Positions 17,123 to 26,881 of a stretch of DNA of 64,000 bases are shown here, piece after piece. The notes beneath the pieces are model-generated. The model was not told the origin of the DNA, ran no database searches, and was given only the letters and a program-made list of their open reading frames with translations. The stretch lies in contig JAHBWI010000003.1 in assembly GCA_019637075.1 (NCBI GenBank), positions 1 to 64,000 on the forward strand, given 5' to 3'. The stretch's first letter is position 1; each line of letters begins with the position of its first letter. Made by a program: the position numbers and the translations under genes. The stretch comes from Nitrospiraceae bacterium (GTDB lineage Bacteria > Nitrospirota > Nitrospiria > Nitrospirales > Nitrospiraceae).

Positions 17123-17827
17123 ATGATCGCTCTCCAGCATGTGGCCATGCAATTGATCGCCGCGGGCCAAACCGTCCCAATTCTACACGACATCACGTTC
17201 GAAATTTCCCAAAAGCAGACGGTGGCGATCGTAGGCCCATCCGGTAGCGGTAAGTCGACTCTGCTAGGACTCATCGCCGGCCTCGATCGGCCAACCTCTG
17301 GCAGCATTTTACTGGATGGAGTCGACATCACCGGTTTGCGGGAAGAAGCATTAGCACGGCTGAGGTTGGAAAAGGTTGGGTACATCTTTCAATCCTTCCA
17401 TCTCATTCCCACCATGACTGCGATTGAAAATGTGGCTGTGCCGTTGGAATTGGCCAAAGATGCTCGCGCGCGAGAACGAGCTGCAGAGTTGCTGGCCGCA
17501 GTCGGCTTAACGCATCGAATGCATCACTATCCGGTGCAGCTTTCGGGTGGTGAACAGCAACGTGTCGCCGTCGCGCGGGCCTTTGCTCGACGTCCACCCA
17601 TTCTCCTTGCCGATGAACCCACGGGCAACCTCGATTCCTCCACGGGGCAACAGGTCATGGACCTGATCATGACCTTGCATCGTGAAGCCGGGACTACGCT
17701 GGTTTTGGTTACTCACGACCGACAGGTTGCTGGCGCAATGGAGCGTGTGATTACTCTGAAAGACGGCAGGGTGGAATCCGATCACCAGAGCGGCTCGGAT
17801 CATCAGGGCTGGGAGCGTTTCGAATGA
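17123..17827 (+). CDS. ybbA: ABC transporter ATP-binding protein (YbbA/LolD type)
   Basis: 234-residue ABC ATPase of the MacB/LolD/YbbA branch, whose members power extraction or extrusion from the inner membrane rather than import. Walker A is GPSGSGKST, the Q-loop is in FQSFHLIPTM, the signature is LSGGEQQRVAVARA, Walker B is ILLADEPTGNLD and the H-loop is VTHD. The ATG has GAAAGGA upstream. It overlaps the following permease gene by four bases (ATGA), so the two are translationally coupled. Its placement opposite a tesA-like gene matches the ybbA-ybbP pair. Substrate unknown. Confidence 0.93.
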   Translation: MIALQHVAMQLIAAGQTVPILHDITFEISQKQTVAIVGPSGSGKSTLLGLIAGLDRPTSGSILLDGVDITGLREEALARLRLEKVGYIFQSFHLIPTMTAIENVAVPLELAKDARARERAAELLAAVGLTHRMHHYPVQLSGGEQQRVAVARAFARRPPILLADEPTGNLDSSTGQQVMDLIMTLHREAGTTLVLVTHDRQVAGAMERVITLKDGRVESDHQSGSDHQGWERFE

Positions 17828-20496
17828 TGCCCTTCTGGTTCGCAATGGCGTGGCGGGAATCACGCGCCGCGTGGCGCCATTTTGTCTTGTTTCTCGCCTG
17901 CATCGCCCTCGGCGTCGGTGCAGTTGCAGGCGTGGCACTCTTTTCCGCAGATGTCGAACGCGCCGTGCTCAAAGAGGCTCGCGGCCTGCTCGGCGGCGAC
18001 CTGGAGATTCGTCTGTCACGTCGACTCAGCGACAACGGATCATCGGTGCTTCGCGCAGTGACTGAACGCGGTGCCCTCCTCACGCACGTGAGCGAATTGG
18101 TCGCGATGGTGACGAAGCATTCTCCGGAGATAAAGGATGGCTCGCCAAGTCAACTGGTTGAACTGAAGGCCGTTGAGCCGGCGTATCCTCTGTATGGAAA
18201 GATTCGGCTGGAGCCTGACCGTCCCCTCCAAGACCTGCTGCGCCCTATTGCCGCGGGATGCGACCGACCCTGTTATGGAGCCCTTGTCCATGAATCCCTC
18301 TTGATCCGCCTCAACCTGGCAATTGGCGGAACGATGAAGATCGGGCAGGCCTCCTTTGTCGTTACTGGCGTGGTTCGAACGGAGCCAGATCGCATGGCCA
18401 ATATGTTCAGCCTCGGTCCCCGTGTTCTGATCTCCCAAGAGGCATTGCAAGCTACGGAGCTGATCAAGACCGGGAGTCGGGTGCGAGAACGCTATCTGCT
18501 CAAGATTCCCCCGCAGGGCGCCGTTCAGCCATTGTTGTACGAACTTCGCGGGAAGCTCGCCACGGAATCGGCGCGGGTGTCCTCGTATCGAGATGCCCAG
18601 CCGCAACTCAAACAGTTTCTCGACCAGTTGGCCCGTTACCTTGGATTGGTCGGGCTGACGGCTTTATTTGTTGGCGGGATTGGGGTTGCCATGTCGATCC
18701 AGGCGTTTCTTCGGGAAAAGTTCCATGCAATCGCGATCCTCAAGACGCTAGGAGCCGACAACCGAATTGTGATTCAGGCCTATTTGGCTCAGGCGGTGGG
18801 ATTGGGGTTGGCGGGAAGTCTCATCGGGTTGCTGCTCGGGATGGCCTTGCAACAAATGCTGCCTGGCGTGCTCGCGACGTTGCTGGCCAGCGATCTCCTC
18901 GGGCAGATCGAGTATGCCCCGGCGTTCTCTTCGTCGGCCATAGGTCCTCTGGTAAAGGGGGTTGGTCTGGGCGTGCTCACAACCCTCTTTTTCAGTCTGT
19001 GGCCGCTCCTGAGGGTACGGGAAGTGAAACCGGCGGCGATCTTTCGTCGAGAAGTGGAAGTTCCCCTCGCCGCTCATTTGCCCACACGGGTGTGGTTTGG
19101 ACGAAGGTGGTTCGAATCATTTAGGAGAGATCCGATTCCTGCCGGGACGGCTTTGATAATTGGTGCCGGCCTTGCAGCTCTGTCAATGTGGCAATCTGGA
19201 TCTTGGATGGTTGGGCTCTTGTTTATCGGCGGTCTTCTGATCGCCCTTACCGCTCTGGTGATGAGCGCGAGAAGTCTTTTGGCTGGCATTAGTCGGCTCC
19301 CTCCTCCGGACGCGCTGGTCCTGCGCCACGCCTTGGGGAATCTGCATCGCCCCGGTAGCCAGGCCCTTGGAGTCATGGTGTCGATCGGCGTCGGAGTGAT
19401 GGTCATCATGACTATTGGAGTCATCGAACATTCGCTTATTCACAACATCAGTGAACATCGTCCTGCCGATTCTCCAACGTTTTTCTTTATCGATATCCAG
19501 CCGGACCAAACGGATCGTTTCAGCGCCCTGGTGCACGAGCAGACCGGGAAACTCGCCCCCCATCTCACTCCGCTGGTTCGGGCGCGCGTCCGTGCTATCA
19601 ATGGTCAGGCTGTGAAGACCGAGGCCTCTAGTGAACAGGAGGAACAGGCATCACAGACTCGGGAGGACAAACGGAAGAATTGGTATCTCAGCCGCGAATA
19701 TGCGCTGACCTTTTTGGCTGAGCTTCCCAAAGATAACCAGATCATCCAAGGCGCCTGGTGGAAACCGGGCGAAGTAGCCTCGCGCCCCTTTGTCTCAGTG
19801 GAGGAGGAGGCGGCTCGGTATATGGGGCTCTCCGTTGGATCGATTATGGACCTTGATATTCAAGGCACGTCGGTGGAGGCCGAGGTAGCCAGTATTCGGA
19901 AAGTGGAGTGGGGGAACTTCTCCACCAATTTTTACATGATTCTATCTCCCGGATCGCTTGATGATGCGCCGATGACCTACGTCGGAACGGTCCGCGTATC
20001 GCCCGACGAGGAGGTCCCGCTCCAAACAAGGGTTGTCGCGACGCTGCCGAATGTGACGGCCATCAATATCGGCGATGTCATGGCGACATTCGCCCGGGTC
20101 CTTGAGCGGCTGGCATTGGCGATCCGAGCGGTCGCGCTGTTTTGCATCCTCGCCGGGGCACTGGTCATGGCAGCTGCCCTCACGGCTACTCGGTATCAGC
20201 GGTTGTATGAGGCTGTGGTGCTGAAGGCCTTGGGAGCCACCAGAGGGCTGATTGCGCAGGCATTTGCCGTCGAATATGCGTTGCTCGGCTGCGTGGCAGG
20301 GACCGTGGGCATTGTTCTGGCCAACGGACTCGCCTGGGCGACGTTACGCTACGTGCTCGACTTGCCATGGTCGCTCGTGCCCTCGCTATTGGCGATGGGT
20401 TTGGCCGGCACCATCTTGCTCACGATGGCCGTGGGATTTCTCAGCACCTATCGACTTCTGGGGCAGCGTCCACTGAGGGTCCTTCGACAGGAATAG
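17824..20496 (+). CDS. ybbP: FtsX-family ABC transporter permease (YbbP type)
   Basis: 890-residue permease with an N-terminal membrane segment, a large periplasmic domain, a central membrane block (from about residue 270), a second periplasmic region (about 530-750) and a C-terminal membrane block. This double FtsX/MacB layout and the length match YbbP. It is coupled to the ATPase by a four-base overlap. Characterised relatives act in lipoprotein or envelope-lipid handling; with the esterase next door a lipid-related role is reasonable but not shown. Confidence 0.9.
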   Translation: MMPFWFAMAWRESRAAWRHFVLFLACIALGVGAVAGVALFSADVERAVLKEARGLLGGDLEIRLSRRLSDNGSSVLRAVTERGALLTHVSELVAMVTKHSPEIKDGSPSQLVELKAVEPAYPLYGKIRLEPDRPLQDLLRPIAAGCDRPCYGALVHESLLIRLNLAIGGTMKIGQASFVVTGVVRTEPDRMANMFSLGPRVLISQEALQATELIKTGSRVRERYLLKIPPQGAVQPLLYELRGKLATESARVSSYRDAQPQLKQFLDQLARYLGLVGLTALFVGGIGVAMSIQAFLREKFHAIAILKTLGADNRIVIQAYLAQAVGLGLAGSLIGLLLGMALQQMLPGVLATLLASDLLGQIEYAPAFSSSAIGPLVKGVGLGVLTTLFFSLWPLLRVREVKPAAIFRREVEVPLAAHLPTRVWFGRRWFESFRRDPIPAGTALIIGAGLAALSMWQSGSWMVGLLFIGGLLIALTALVMSARSLLAGISRLPPPDALVLRHALGNLHRPGSQALGVMVSIGVGVMVIMTIGVIEHSLIHNISEHRPADSPTFFFIDIQPDQTDRFSALVHEQTGKLAPHLTPLVRARVRAINGQAVKTEASSEQEEQASQTREDKRKNWYLSREYALTFLAELPKDNQIIQGAWWKPGEVASRPFVSVEEEAARYMGLSVGSIMDLDIQGTSVEAEVASIRKVEWGNFSTNFYMILSPGSLDDAPMTYVGTVRVSPDEEVPLQTRVVATLPNVTAINIGDVMATFARVLERLALAIRAVALFCILAGALVMAAALTATRYQRLYEAVVLKALGATRGLIAQAFAVEYALLGCVAGTVGIVLANGLAWATLRYVLDLPWSLVPSLLAMGLAGTILLTMAVGFLSTYRLLGQRPLRVLRQE

Positions 20497-20515
20497 TCGT
20501 AGAACCGGACTGAAG

Positions 20516-21010
20516 CTAAGATGAGGGACTCGGTAGCTTAAGATTTACGATGTGACTGATCCGACGCTCTTCCTCCCGCAACAGCGCCACAAACCGTAAC
20601 CCCACCACGTCGTCCCTTCGTGACCTGACGATCGCCCCATCGATCGTGATGGGAAAGGTGTGGGGCGAGGGAAGGAATTCCAGCTGCAGGCGTGTACCAA
20701 TTGGAAATGATGTCGCGCTCCGGACTCTGCAACCCCGAATGGATAGATTTTCCACCGTGCCCTGAAAGGTTTCCCTGGAACGCGCGGGAAGTGTGGTCTG
20801 AAACCAAACGGGATAGCGTACCGGGATGCGCTGATAGTTTCGACGTGTGGCGGCAGTGCGCTGGCGCATGATCCGATGAAAACTGTGGCCACAGAGCTGG
20901 CATCGAAACGGCGTAAACAGAAAGAACCCGAGCAGGCGATCCGTAAACGAGCGTCGGGGAGCGGGCTGCACTTTGTTGGTTCGGCAGGAAGGGCAAGTGG
21001 GCATGGTCAT
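20516..21010 (-). CDS. PilZ domain protein with N-terminal zinc ribbon
   Basis: About 164 residues combining two parts. The N-terminal 45 residues hold two CxxC pairs (CPSC and CQLC), a zinc ribbon. The rest is a PilZ domain that should bind cyclic di-GMP: the RxxxR motif is in RRNYQRIPVR and the second motif NLSIRG matches [D/N]xSxxG. Both binding motifs are intact. I favour the start at 21010; a start at 21049 is possible. It converges with the permease gene. It could couple c-di-GMP to protein or nucleic-acid binding through the ribbon. Confidence 0.85.
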   Translation of the reverse strand: MTMPTCPSCRTNKVQPAPRRSFTDRLLGFFLFTPFRCQLCGHSFHRIMRQRTAATRRNYQRIPVRYPVWFQTTLPARSRETFQGTVENLSIRGCRVRSATSFPIGTRLQLEFLPSPHTFPITIDGAIVRSRRDDVVGLRFVALLREEERRISHIVNLKLPSPSS

Positions 21011-21147
21011 GTGACGAGCATTCCTGATGGCCTTGATAGAGGCCGTCACCTTAACGCTCGCTCGTCACTGCCGACAACCCCTCGAAGGGTGGGCGAGCCG
21101 TAAGAGGGAAGTGTGTGTGTGTGAATGATTCGAACGTGAGAAGCCGG

Positions 21148-22215
21148 CTATCCGGCGGAACTCAGTGGGGCCAACAGGAAGGAGCCGAGGGGACCGGCCA
21201 TCAACGGCGCCAACATGACCCCAAATTGAATGAGGTGTTCTTCCAGGGTGAGCCGAAGCCCGTTATCCTTGAGCCACTTTTGCCGATCGACGATCTTGGA
21301 TGCAAAGGCCGGGGTTCGAAGGAGGGTGTCCGCGCGGCGAGCCAGGTAGATTGCCCCAGGCAGATAGGTCACGACCAACATCAGCGTGAAGGTCGCTCCC
21401 CAGAACATCGTAATAGACAGTCCGGCTCCGAGCACCGCCTCTTGCGGACCCTTGTCCGGGATGAGCGCCGCGGGCCAACGTAACCAAGCTCCCATGTGCA
21501 GAATGCCGACGACCAGCAGGGATGAGCCGGAGTACAGGACTTCGTTCAGCTGCCGCATTTGCCCCGCCAAGTAATCAGGGTCCACCATGTCCTGACGAAG
21601 GGGGGGCGCCACGATACTGCAGGCGGCCAATACTGCGACTACCGGAGTGATCGCCGCCAGCACGTTGATGAATGACACCACCGCTTTGGCAAACAGTAGC
21701 AGCCCCGGGTCGATCATCCCGGACCCTTGTAGCGTGAGATACGTGAATCCGAAGACGGCGCGATACAGGACATGAGTCTCGTCCTGGATCGCGAGGAGCA
21801 GCATCCCGCTTCCGCAGAGAGCGACTCCCGTTACGAGCACAATTCGCAGTCGTCTGGCAGGATGTGCACGGATGATGATCAACGCACAAAGCACGGATAC
21901 ACAGAGGGGCACGATGATGTTGAGCAAGACAGTCGAGAGCCAAATGTACCGGGCCTTGATCTCCGTCAGCATGATGGTTTGGGGCGAGGGACGCGGCGGA
22001 GCTTTCTTCACTTGTCCCGGGTCGGAGGCTCCCTCAGCTGCCAGAGGCGGCTCGGCTTTGATCAGGCTATTGATGACGCGCTTGAAGTCGAGTGTGGTGA
22101 GGTTGGCGCTGGACTCGAAGAGGAACATGGCCAGCATAAGCACCAGAAAGCCTGGTACGGCGAGAAAGAGGTACCCGTGGTCGGCGAAAAACCGCGGTTT
22201 CGGCAGAGACGACAT
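21148..22215 (-). CDS. Hypothetical multi-span membrane protein
   Basis: 355 residues with about six hydrophobic segments: one near residues 15-33, a polar loop with a proline-rich stretch (60-80), then spans around 90-112, 122-142, 180-200, 230-250 and 270-290. No catalytic motif is recognisable. It lies between pepN and the PilZ gene on the same strand but with gaps on both sides of more than 100 bases, so it may be transcribed alone. Function unknown. Confidence 0.75.
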   Translation of the reverse strand: MSSLPKPRFFADHGYLFLAVPGFLVLMLAMFLFESSANLTTLDFKRVINSLIKAEPPLAAEGASDPGQVKKAPPRPSPQTIMLTEIKARYIWLSTVLLNIIVPLCVSVLCALIIIRAHPARRLRIVLVTGVALCGSGMLLLAIQDETHVLYRAVFGFTYLTLQGSGMIDPGLLLFAKAVVSFINVLAAITPVVAVLAACSIVAPPLRQDMVDPDYLAGQMRQLNEVLYSGSSLLVVGILHMGAWLRWPAALIPDKGPQEAVLGAGLSITMFWGATFTLMLVVTYLPGAIYLARRADTLLRTPAFASKIVDRQKWLKDNGLRLTLEEHLIQFGVMLAPLMAGPLGSFLLAPLSSAG

Positions 22216-22344
22216 GCGTGCGGGGCCCTCGGTCGGCGCAGGGACTACCTTATGGCTCGACGGTGCACGATAGTACCATAGTCCTTCCTTGGGAACGAGA
22301 GTCCCACAGCTCGGCTGATTCGGCTCTGCCGCAAGGAGATGGGG

Positions 22345-25107
22345 TTAGCTGGCGAAACGTGTCAGGTACTTGCGGATCGGCTGCCGGTCACGCTCGCGGA
22401 ACCGGACCGCAATGCGTAACTGCTCTAGGTACTGTTCGAGGGTCTTCCCGCCGAGTTCGATGTGTCGATCGGTGAAGAAGGCACGGACGTCATGTTCCAA
22501 TTCAGGAGTTGAAAGTCCGACGATCCCACCGCACATACGGCGAAGCCCGCTCTTGGGGAAGAGGCGATCCATCCGGTCCCAATTCGTCTTGACGAACGCC
22601 CAGGCACGCTCGCGGCTGTAGACGCTGAGCAGGAGGGCACTGACCATGAATGGAGCATCCTGCGTCCTGACCTCACCGCTCAAGGTGCTGGCAAGTGTAC
22701 GTTCCACGAGAACAGGCGAGCGAAACGCAGCCAGCGAAAAGAGATAGCGACGCTCCTCCTGAGGTGTGGCGGCCTTCCTGAAGCGCCGCAAGAACTCGTC
22801 GTAGCGTGCATCGTCGCCGGTGAAGGCCAGAATGGACACGAGTGCCGGCAGCACATTGGGGTCGACGGGGCTGCCCCCACGATCGGCTGATTCGAACAGG
22901 CGATGCGCTTGTGTTTGCATCTCCTGGTCGCGGCCCAACGTTCCCAGAGCACGGATCAGATCGCCTCGTAGTTCACGCACCAAGTCGCGCTCGCCAGGTT
23001 TCGGTTCCCATCCCAAATCCTGCCAGGCCGGGGTGAGGCGATCTCGGACGAGGGCTGCCAACAGGTCCCGTTCCTCTTCCTCGAGCATGCTGTTGATGGT
23101 GGAGAAGGATCCCAGCAACACCGCCCAGACATTGGGATCCTTTTCCTGCCGAAAATGTTTGGTTAGCTCGAGATAATCAGTCGGGGTTACCATCCCTGCG
23201 ACGGTGGCAGCCCAGGTGTCGTTCAGAAGGTTGAAGCGTTCGACGGCCGCCAGGGTGTGCAACCCGTTGCGTTGCAGTCGTTCGATCAGTTCCAGCGCAT
23301 AGCGAACTCGATAGAAGCCGTGTCCGCCCTCGTTCGCTAAAATGGACGTCCAGTGCTTGGGCAACTCAATGCGCGTCTGTCGATCGGTCAAGAGCAGGCG
23401 ACGGGTTTCCGTTCCTGTCTCGGTTGTAATCTTCAGTTGAACCGGTATCTGCCAGCGTTCCGCATCCTGTGAGGCTGGAGCGCCGCCGTCTTGAAGGTAG
23501 AGGAATCGCTGTTGGCTGATGGTGAGGTGCGAAGGCCCGTCCAGTTGCAGCGACACCATCGGGTAGCCGGGCGAAAAAATCCAGTTGTTCATGAGGCCAG
23601 GCACGTCCTGCTTGGCGGCCTGGCCGAGAGAGAGCCAGAGGTCGGTGGTTTCCGCATTCCCATAGGCATGGGTAGTAAGATAGTGGCGGACCCCGTCGCG
23701 GAAGACCGTCGGGCCGATGTGTTGTTCGAGCATGCGCAGGACCGACGCCCCTTTCTCGTACGTGAGTACGTCGAACATCGCTTCCGCATCTTTGGGCGCT
23801 CGAACCGGATATTCGATCGGTCTCGTACTCTGTAGCCCGTCGACGGACAAGGCCGCCGCGCGAGCCATACCGAATGCCGTCCATCGCTCCCATTCAGGTT
23901 TCCACGCATCGACGACGACCATCTCCATGAACGTCGCAAAGGCCTCGTTGAGCCAGAGGCCGTTCCACCAAGCCATTGTGACGAGATCGCCGAACCACAT
24001 ATGTGCGTTCTCATGGGCCACCACGTCGGCGACCCGTCCCTGTTCGGCGTGGGTGGCGGTGCGTCGGTCCAGCAGCAATGCGGTTTCCCGGAATGTGATC
24101 GCGCCGAGATTCTCCATTGCACCTGAGGCGAAATCGGGGATGGCGATGAGGTCGAGCTTATCTCCGGGGTAGGGGATTGCGTAGTAGTCGGCCAGAAAAT
24201 TGAGCGAATAGACGGCAATGTCGTGCCCAAAGGGCGTCAGATGCTGTTTGCCCGGGACGGACCAGAGGCGTACCGACGTATGTTTCGCCATGACCGGCGG
24301 AGTTGCCACGAGTTGTCCGACGATGAATGCCACTAAATAGGTGGACATCTTCATCGAGTCGGCGAAGCGAAACACCCGTTTGCCGTTTTCGATCCGGTCA
24401 TCCACGACGCGGGTGTTGGAAATTGCGATCAGCGCCTGGTCTACGGCAAGCGTGATGGCGAACACGGCCTTAAAATCCGGTTCATCCCAGCAGGGGAATG
24501 CCCGCCGCGCATCGGTCGCCTCGAACTGCGTCGCAGCCATGAGGTGGATGTTGCCCTGCTCGTCTTTGTATGAACTGCGATAGAAACCGCGGAGCTTGTC
24601 GTTTAACGTGCCACGAAATGACAGGGACAGCTTCCACACACCTGGTTGGATGGCGGAGGAAAAGGCAATGCGGCAACGTTGTTGGTCTTCTTCAAGAGTG
24701 ACTCGTCCGTCATGAGCCGATTGTCCGTCGGCCGCCAGCGCGGCAGAGATCACGGTTAGGTCAACAGTATTGAGCAAAATGTCGTTGGCTGGTTCGAGTA
24801 CGGTGAGTGTGATGATTTCATGCCCGCTGAACGAGTGCGATGCGAGGTCGGGCTCAAGACGAAGGTCATAGTGGGAAGGCACAATGTGCCGTGGCAGTCT
24901 GTAGGGGTCGTCAGCAGAGGGTGTTGTCATGATAGTGCGGGTTCGTCCGGAGATCGGATTTGATGGTGTTGTTTGTCCGTCGGCCTCGGAAGTTCGAATG
25001 AGCTTCCCATTGAGGAACGCGAGTCCGAACCACAGCAGGCCCTTGCCGATTGAGAATAGGAAGGCTCGGCGGAGTCTCATTTCACGGCCGCCGAGGTCCG
25101 CGGTCAC
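22345..25107 (-). CDS. pepN: M1 family aminopeptidase
   Basis: Zinc metallopeptidase removing N-terminal residues from peptides; about 860-920 residues. The substrate-recognition motif GAMENLG and the zinc site HENAH followed 18 residues later by the Glu in LNEAF are intact. A long helical C-terminal domain follows, as in ERAP-type enzymes. The widest frame starts with GTG at 25107, overlapping the rpiA stop by four bases. In-frame ATGs at 25080 and 24930 are alternatives. If 25107 or 25080 is used, the first 35 residues include a hydrophobic stretch (AFLFSIGKGLLWFGLAFL) that could be a membrane anchor; starting at 24930 gives a cytosolic protein. Last gene of the sugar operon. Confidence 0.92.
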   Translation of the reverse strand: MTADLGGREMRLRRAFLFSIGKGLLWFGLAFLNGKLIRTSEADGQTTPSNPISGRTRTIMTTPSADDPYRLPRHIVPSHYDLRLEPDLASHSFSGHEIITLTVLEPANDILLNTVDLTVISAALAADGQSAHDGRVTLEEDQQRCRIAFSSAIQPGVWKLSLSFRGTLNDKLRGFYRSSYKDEQGNIHLMAATQFEATDARRAFPCWDEPDFKAVFAITLAVDQALIAISNTRVVDDRIENGKRVFRFADSMKMSTYLVAFIVGQLVATPPVMAKHTSVRLWSVPGKQHLTPFGHDIAVYSLNFLADYYAIPYPGDKLDLIAIPDFASGAMENLGAITFRETALLLDRRTATHAEQGRVADVVAHENAHMWFGDLVTMAWWNGLWLNEAFATFMEMVVVDAWKPEWERWTAFGMARAAALSVDGLQSTRPIEYPVRAPKDAEAMFDVLTYEKGASVLRMLEQHIGPTVFRDGVRHYLTTHAYGNAETTDLWLSLGQAAKQDVPGLMNNWIFSPGYPMVSLQLDGPSHLTISQQRFLYLQDGGAPASQDAERWQIPVQLKITTETGTETRRLLLTDRQTRIELPKHWTSILANEGGHGFYRVRYALELIERLQRNGLHTLAAVERFNLLNDTWAATVAGMVTPTDYLELTKHFRQEKDPNVWAVLLGSFSTINSMLEEEERDLLAALVRDRLTPAWQDLGWEPKPGERDLVRELRGDLIRALGTLGRDQEMQTQAHRLFESADRGGSPVDPNVLPALVSILAFTGDDARYDEFLRRFRKAATPQEERRYLFSLAAFRSPVLVERTLASTLSGEVRTQDAPFMVSALLLSVYSRERAWAFVKTNWDRMDRLFPKSGLRRMCGGIVGLSTPELEHDVRAFFTDRHIELGGKTLEQYLEQLRIAVRFRERDRQPIRKYLTRFAS

Positions 25108-25808
25108 ATCCTTGTTGCCGATCGCGTTTCCACTCCCTTGGGGGTGCCGATGATCAATAGGCTCGTGCGTCCCACAAACAGACCCGTTTCAACAATGCCG
25201 GGAATTTGGTTGAGCGTCGCTTCCAAGGCGGTGGGGTCATCGATCTTGGGTAGATGCAGGTCCAAAATCACATGGCCGGCTTCGGTATGAAACACTTGGC
25301 CGTTGCGTTCCCGCAGGATAGTTTTCCCGCCGGAGAGCGATTCAATTTGCCTAGCCGTGCTACCCCAGCCAAACGGCACCACCTCGATGGGGAGGGGAAA
25401 CGAGCCGCCGAGGGATGAGACCAACTTCGTGTGGTCGACCATCACGATGAACTGTTTCGCGGCCGCCGCGACGATCTTCTCCTTAAGCAGCGCCCCTCCG
25501 CCGCCTTTCACCAAATTGAAGTGCGGGTCTACTTGATCCGCACCATCAATCGCCACGTCGATGCTCCAGGCGTTGTCGGATTCCAGAAGCGGGATCCCCT
25601 CGCGCGTCGCCAGGTCCGCCGTCTCTCGTGATGTGGCTACCCCGTGAATCTTCAAGCCGCTCCGTACCCGTTCACCGAGCGTCAGAATGAGATGTTTCGC
25701 GGTCGAACCCGTGCCCAAGCCGACGACCATGCCGTCACAGACATACTCCGACGCTTTCACGCCTGCGGCCCGCTTTTGCGTATCCAGATCCATGAGCGTA
25801 TTCATCAT
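25104..25808 (-). CDS. rpiA: Ribose-5-phosphate isomerase A
   Basis: Interconverts ribose 5-phosphate and ribulose 5-phosphate in the pentose phosphate pathway. At 234 residues it has the normal length. Signature segments are GLGTGSTA, DGADQVD and KGGGGALLKEK, the last carrying catalytic residues. Its start overlaps the glucokinase stop (ATGA) and its end overlaps the next gene, so it is internal to a coupled operon. The C-terminal tail (TRSATRM) is slightly unusual. Confidence 0.95.
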   Translation of the reverse strand: MMNTLMDLDTQKRAAGVKASEYVCDGMVVGLGTGSTAKHLILTLGERVRSGLKIHGVATSRETADLATREGIPLLESDNAWSIDVAIDGADQVDPHFNLVKGGGGALLKEKIVAAAAKQFIVMVDHTKLVSSLGGSFPLPIEVVPFGWGSTARQIESLSGGKTILRERNGQVFHTEAGHVILDLHLPKIDDPTALEATLNQIPGIVETGLFVGRTSLLIIGTPKGVETRSATRM

Positions 25809-26881
25809 TCTGCCGCTTGCCCCAGTTGGGCCGCGACCGAGGCTGCACCGAGGAGGCCGGCCTTGTCGTTCATCACAATTCTCACCGGGATTTGGCTCAT
25901 CAGGCGTTTGTAACGGCCCTTGTTGGTGAACCCCCGCATGAACGAACCATCCTGCAACTTCTTGAGCAACTTCGGCGCAATGCCGCCTGCGACATAGACG
26001 CCATCAAGCGTCAGGGCCTTGAGGGCTAAATTCCCCGCCTCCGCGCCATAGATCGTCGAAAACAAGTCGAGCGCCTGCTTCGCGATGTCTGCCTGTCCCT
26101 TTAGTCCGGCTTCGGCGATCTCCGCCGCGGGATTACCGACTTTAATCTTTTCCGCCAGCCACGTCGGCTCGTTCTTCTTCGTATCCCGGAGGTACTCGTA
26201 GATCGCATGCAAGCCGGGACCGGAGACGATGCGCTCATAGCTGACATGGAGATAGCTGCCGCGCAAATGGCGAAGTAATTCGATCTCGTTGTCGCTGTTC
26301 GGCGCAAAATCCGAATGCCCCCCTTCGGACGGCATGGGGCGGTATCGCGAGCCGTCCCAAAAGAGAATGGATTCCCCGAGTCCGGTTCCTGCAGCGATGA
26401 GCGCGAGGGCCTGCTTGGTTTTCGGAGGAGTTCCGGCATTCAGGACCACCAGTTCATCCGGCCGCAACAAAAGGATGCCGTGTGCCGTGGCCTCAAGGTC
26501 ATTCAACAGTCGCACATGAGGAATGTCGAATTTTTTGCCCAACGCGGCCCCGTCCACAACCCAGGGAAGATTGGTGGTCTGGCACCGGTTGTCGATCACC
26601 GGGCCGGCGACGCCAAAACTGGCGGCGCGGATCTTCAACGATTCAGGCGCGGCCGGCGCGCTCCGTTCCGCCTCGTGCTCCTCACCCGGCTCGGCCAACT
26701 CTTCGTCGGCCACCGGAGTGGGTGGTGTCGGGGGATGCAAAAATTCGTCGACGATTTCTTCCAGCGATTGGTAATCGCTGCTGTGAAAGCTGTCCATGCG
26801 CACGGGCTCGACCCGTTCGGTGGTCCAGTCGTACAACGCCAAGTTTGTCTTCGTGCCGCCGATATCGCCAGCTAAAATCAT
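25805..26881 (-). CDS. glk: Glucokinase with internal acidic/proline insertion
   Basis: 358-residue ATP-dependent glucokinase of the Glk family. The phosphate-binding motif is GDIGGTKTNLALYD at the N terminus, the active-site region is LLNDLEATAHG, and the glucose-binding loop is EGGHSDFAP. Compared with typical Glk (about 320 residues) it has an extra Pro/Glu-rich low-complexity segment around residues 50-82, probably a surface loop. Its ATG follows the pgl stop codon with no gap (TAAATG) and its stop overlaps rpiA. It phosphorylates glucose to feed pgi/pgl. Confidence 0.92.
   Translation of the reverse strand: MILAGDIGGTKTNLALYDWTTERVEPVRMDSFHSSDYQSLEEIVDEFLHPPTPPTPVADEELAEPGEEHEAERSAPAAPESLKIRAASFGVAGPVIDNRCQTTNLPWVVDGAALGKKFDIPHVRLLNDLEATAHGILLLRPDELVVLNAGTPPKTKQALALIAAGTGLGESILFWDGSRYRPMPSEGGHSDFAPNSDNEIELLRHLRGSYLHVSYERIVSGPGLHAIYEYLRDTKKNEPTWLAEKIKVGNPAAEIAEAGLKGQADIAKQALDLFSTIYGAEAGNLALKALTLDGVYVAGGIAPKLLKKLQDGSFMRGFTNKGRYKRLMSQIPVRIVMNDKAGLLGAASVAAQLGQAAE

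Noticed and set aside
21111-21123. Short GT dinucleotide repeat
   Set aside because: Only about six units in an intergenic spot outside any coding frame; too short to propose phase variation.
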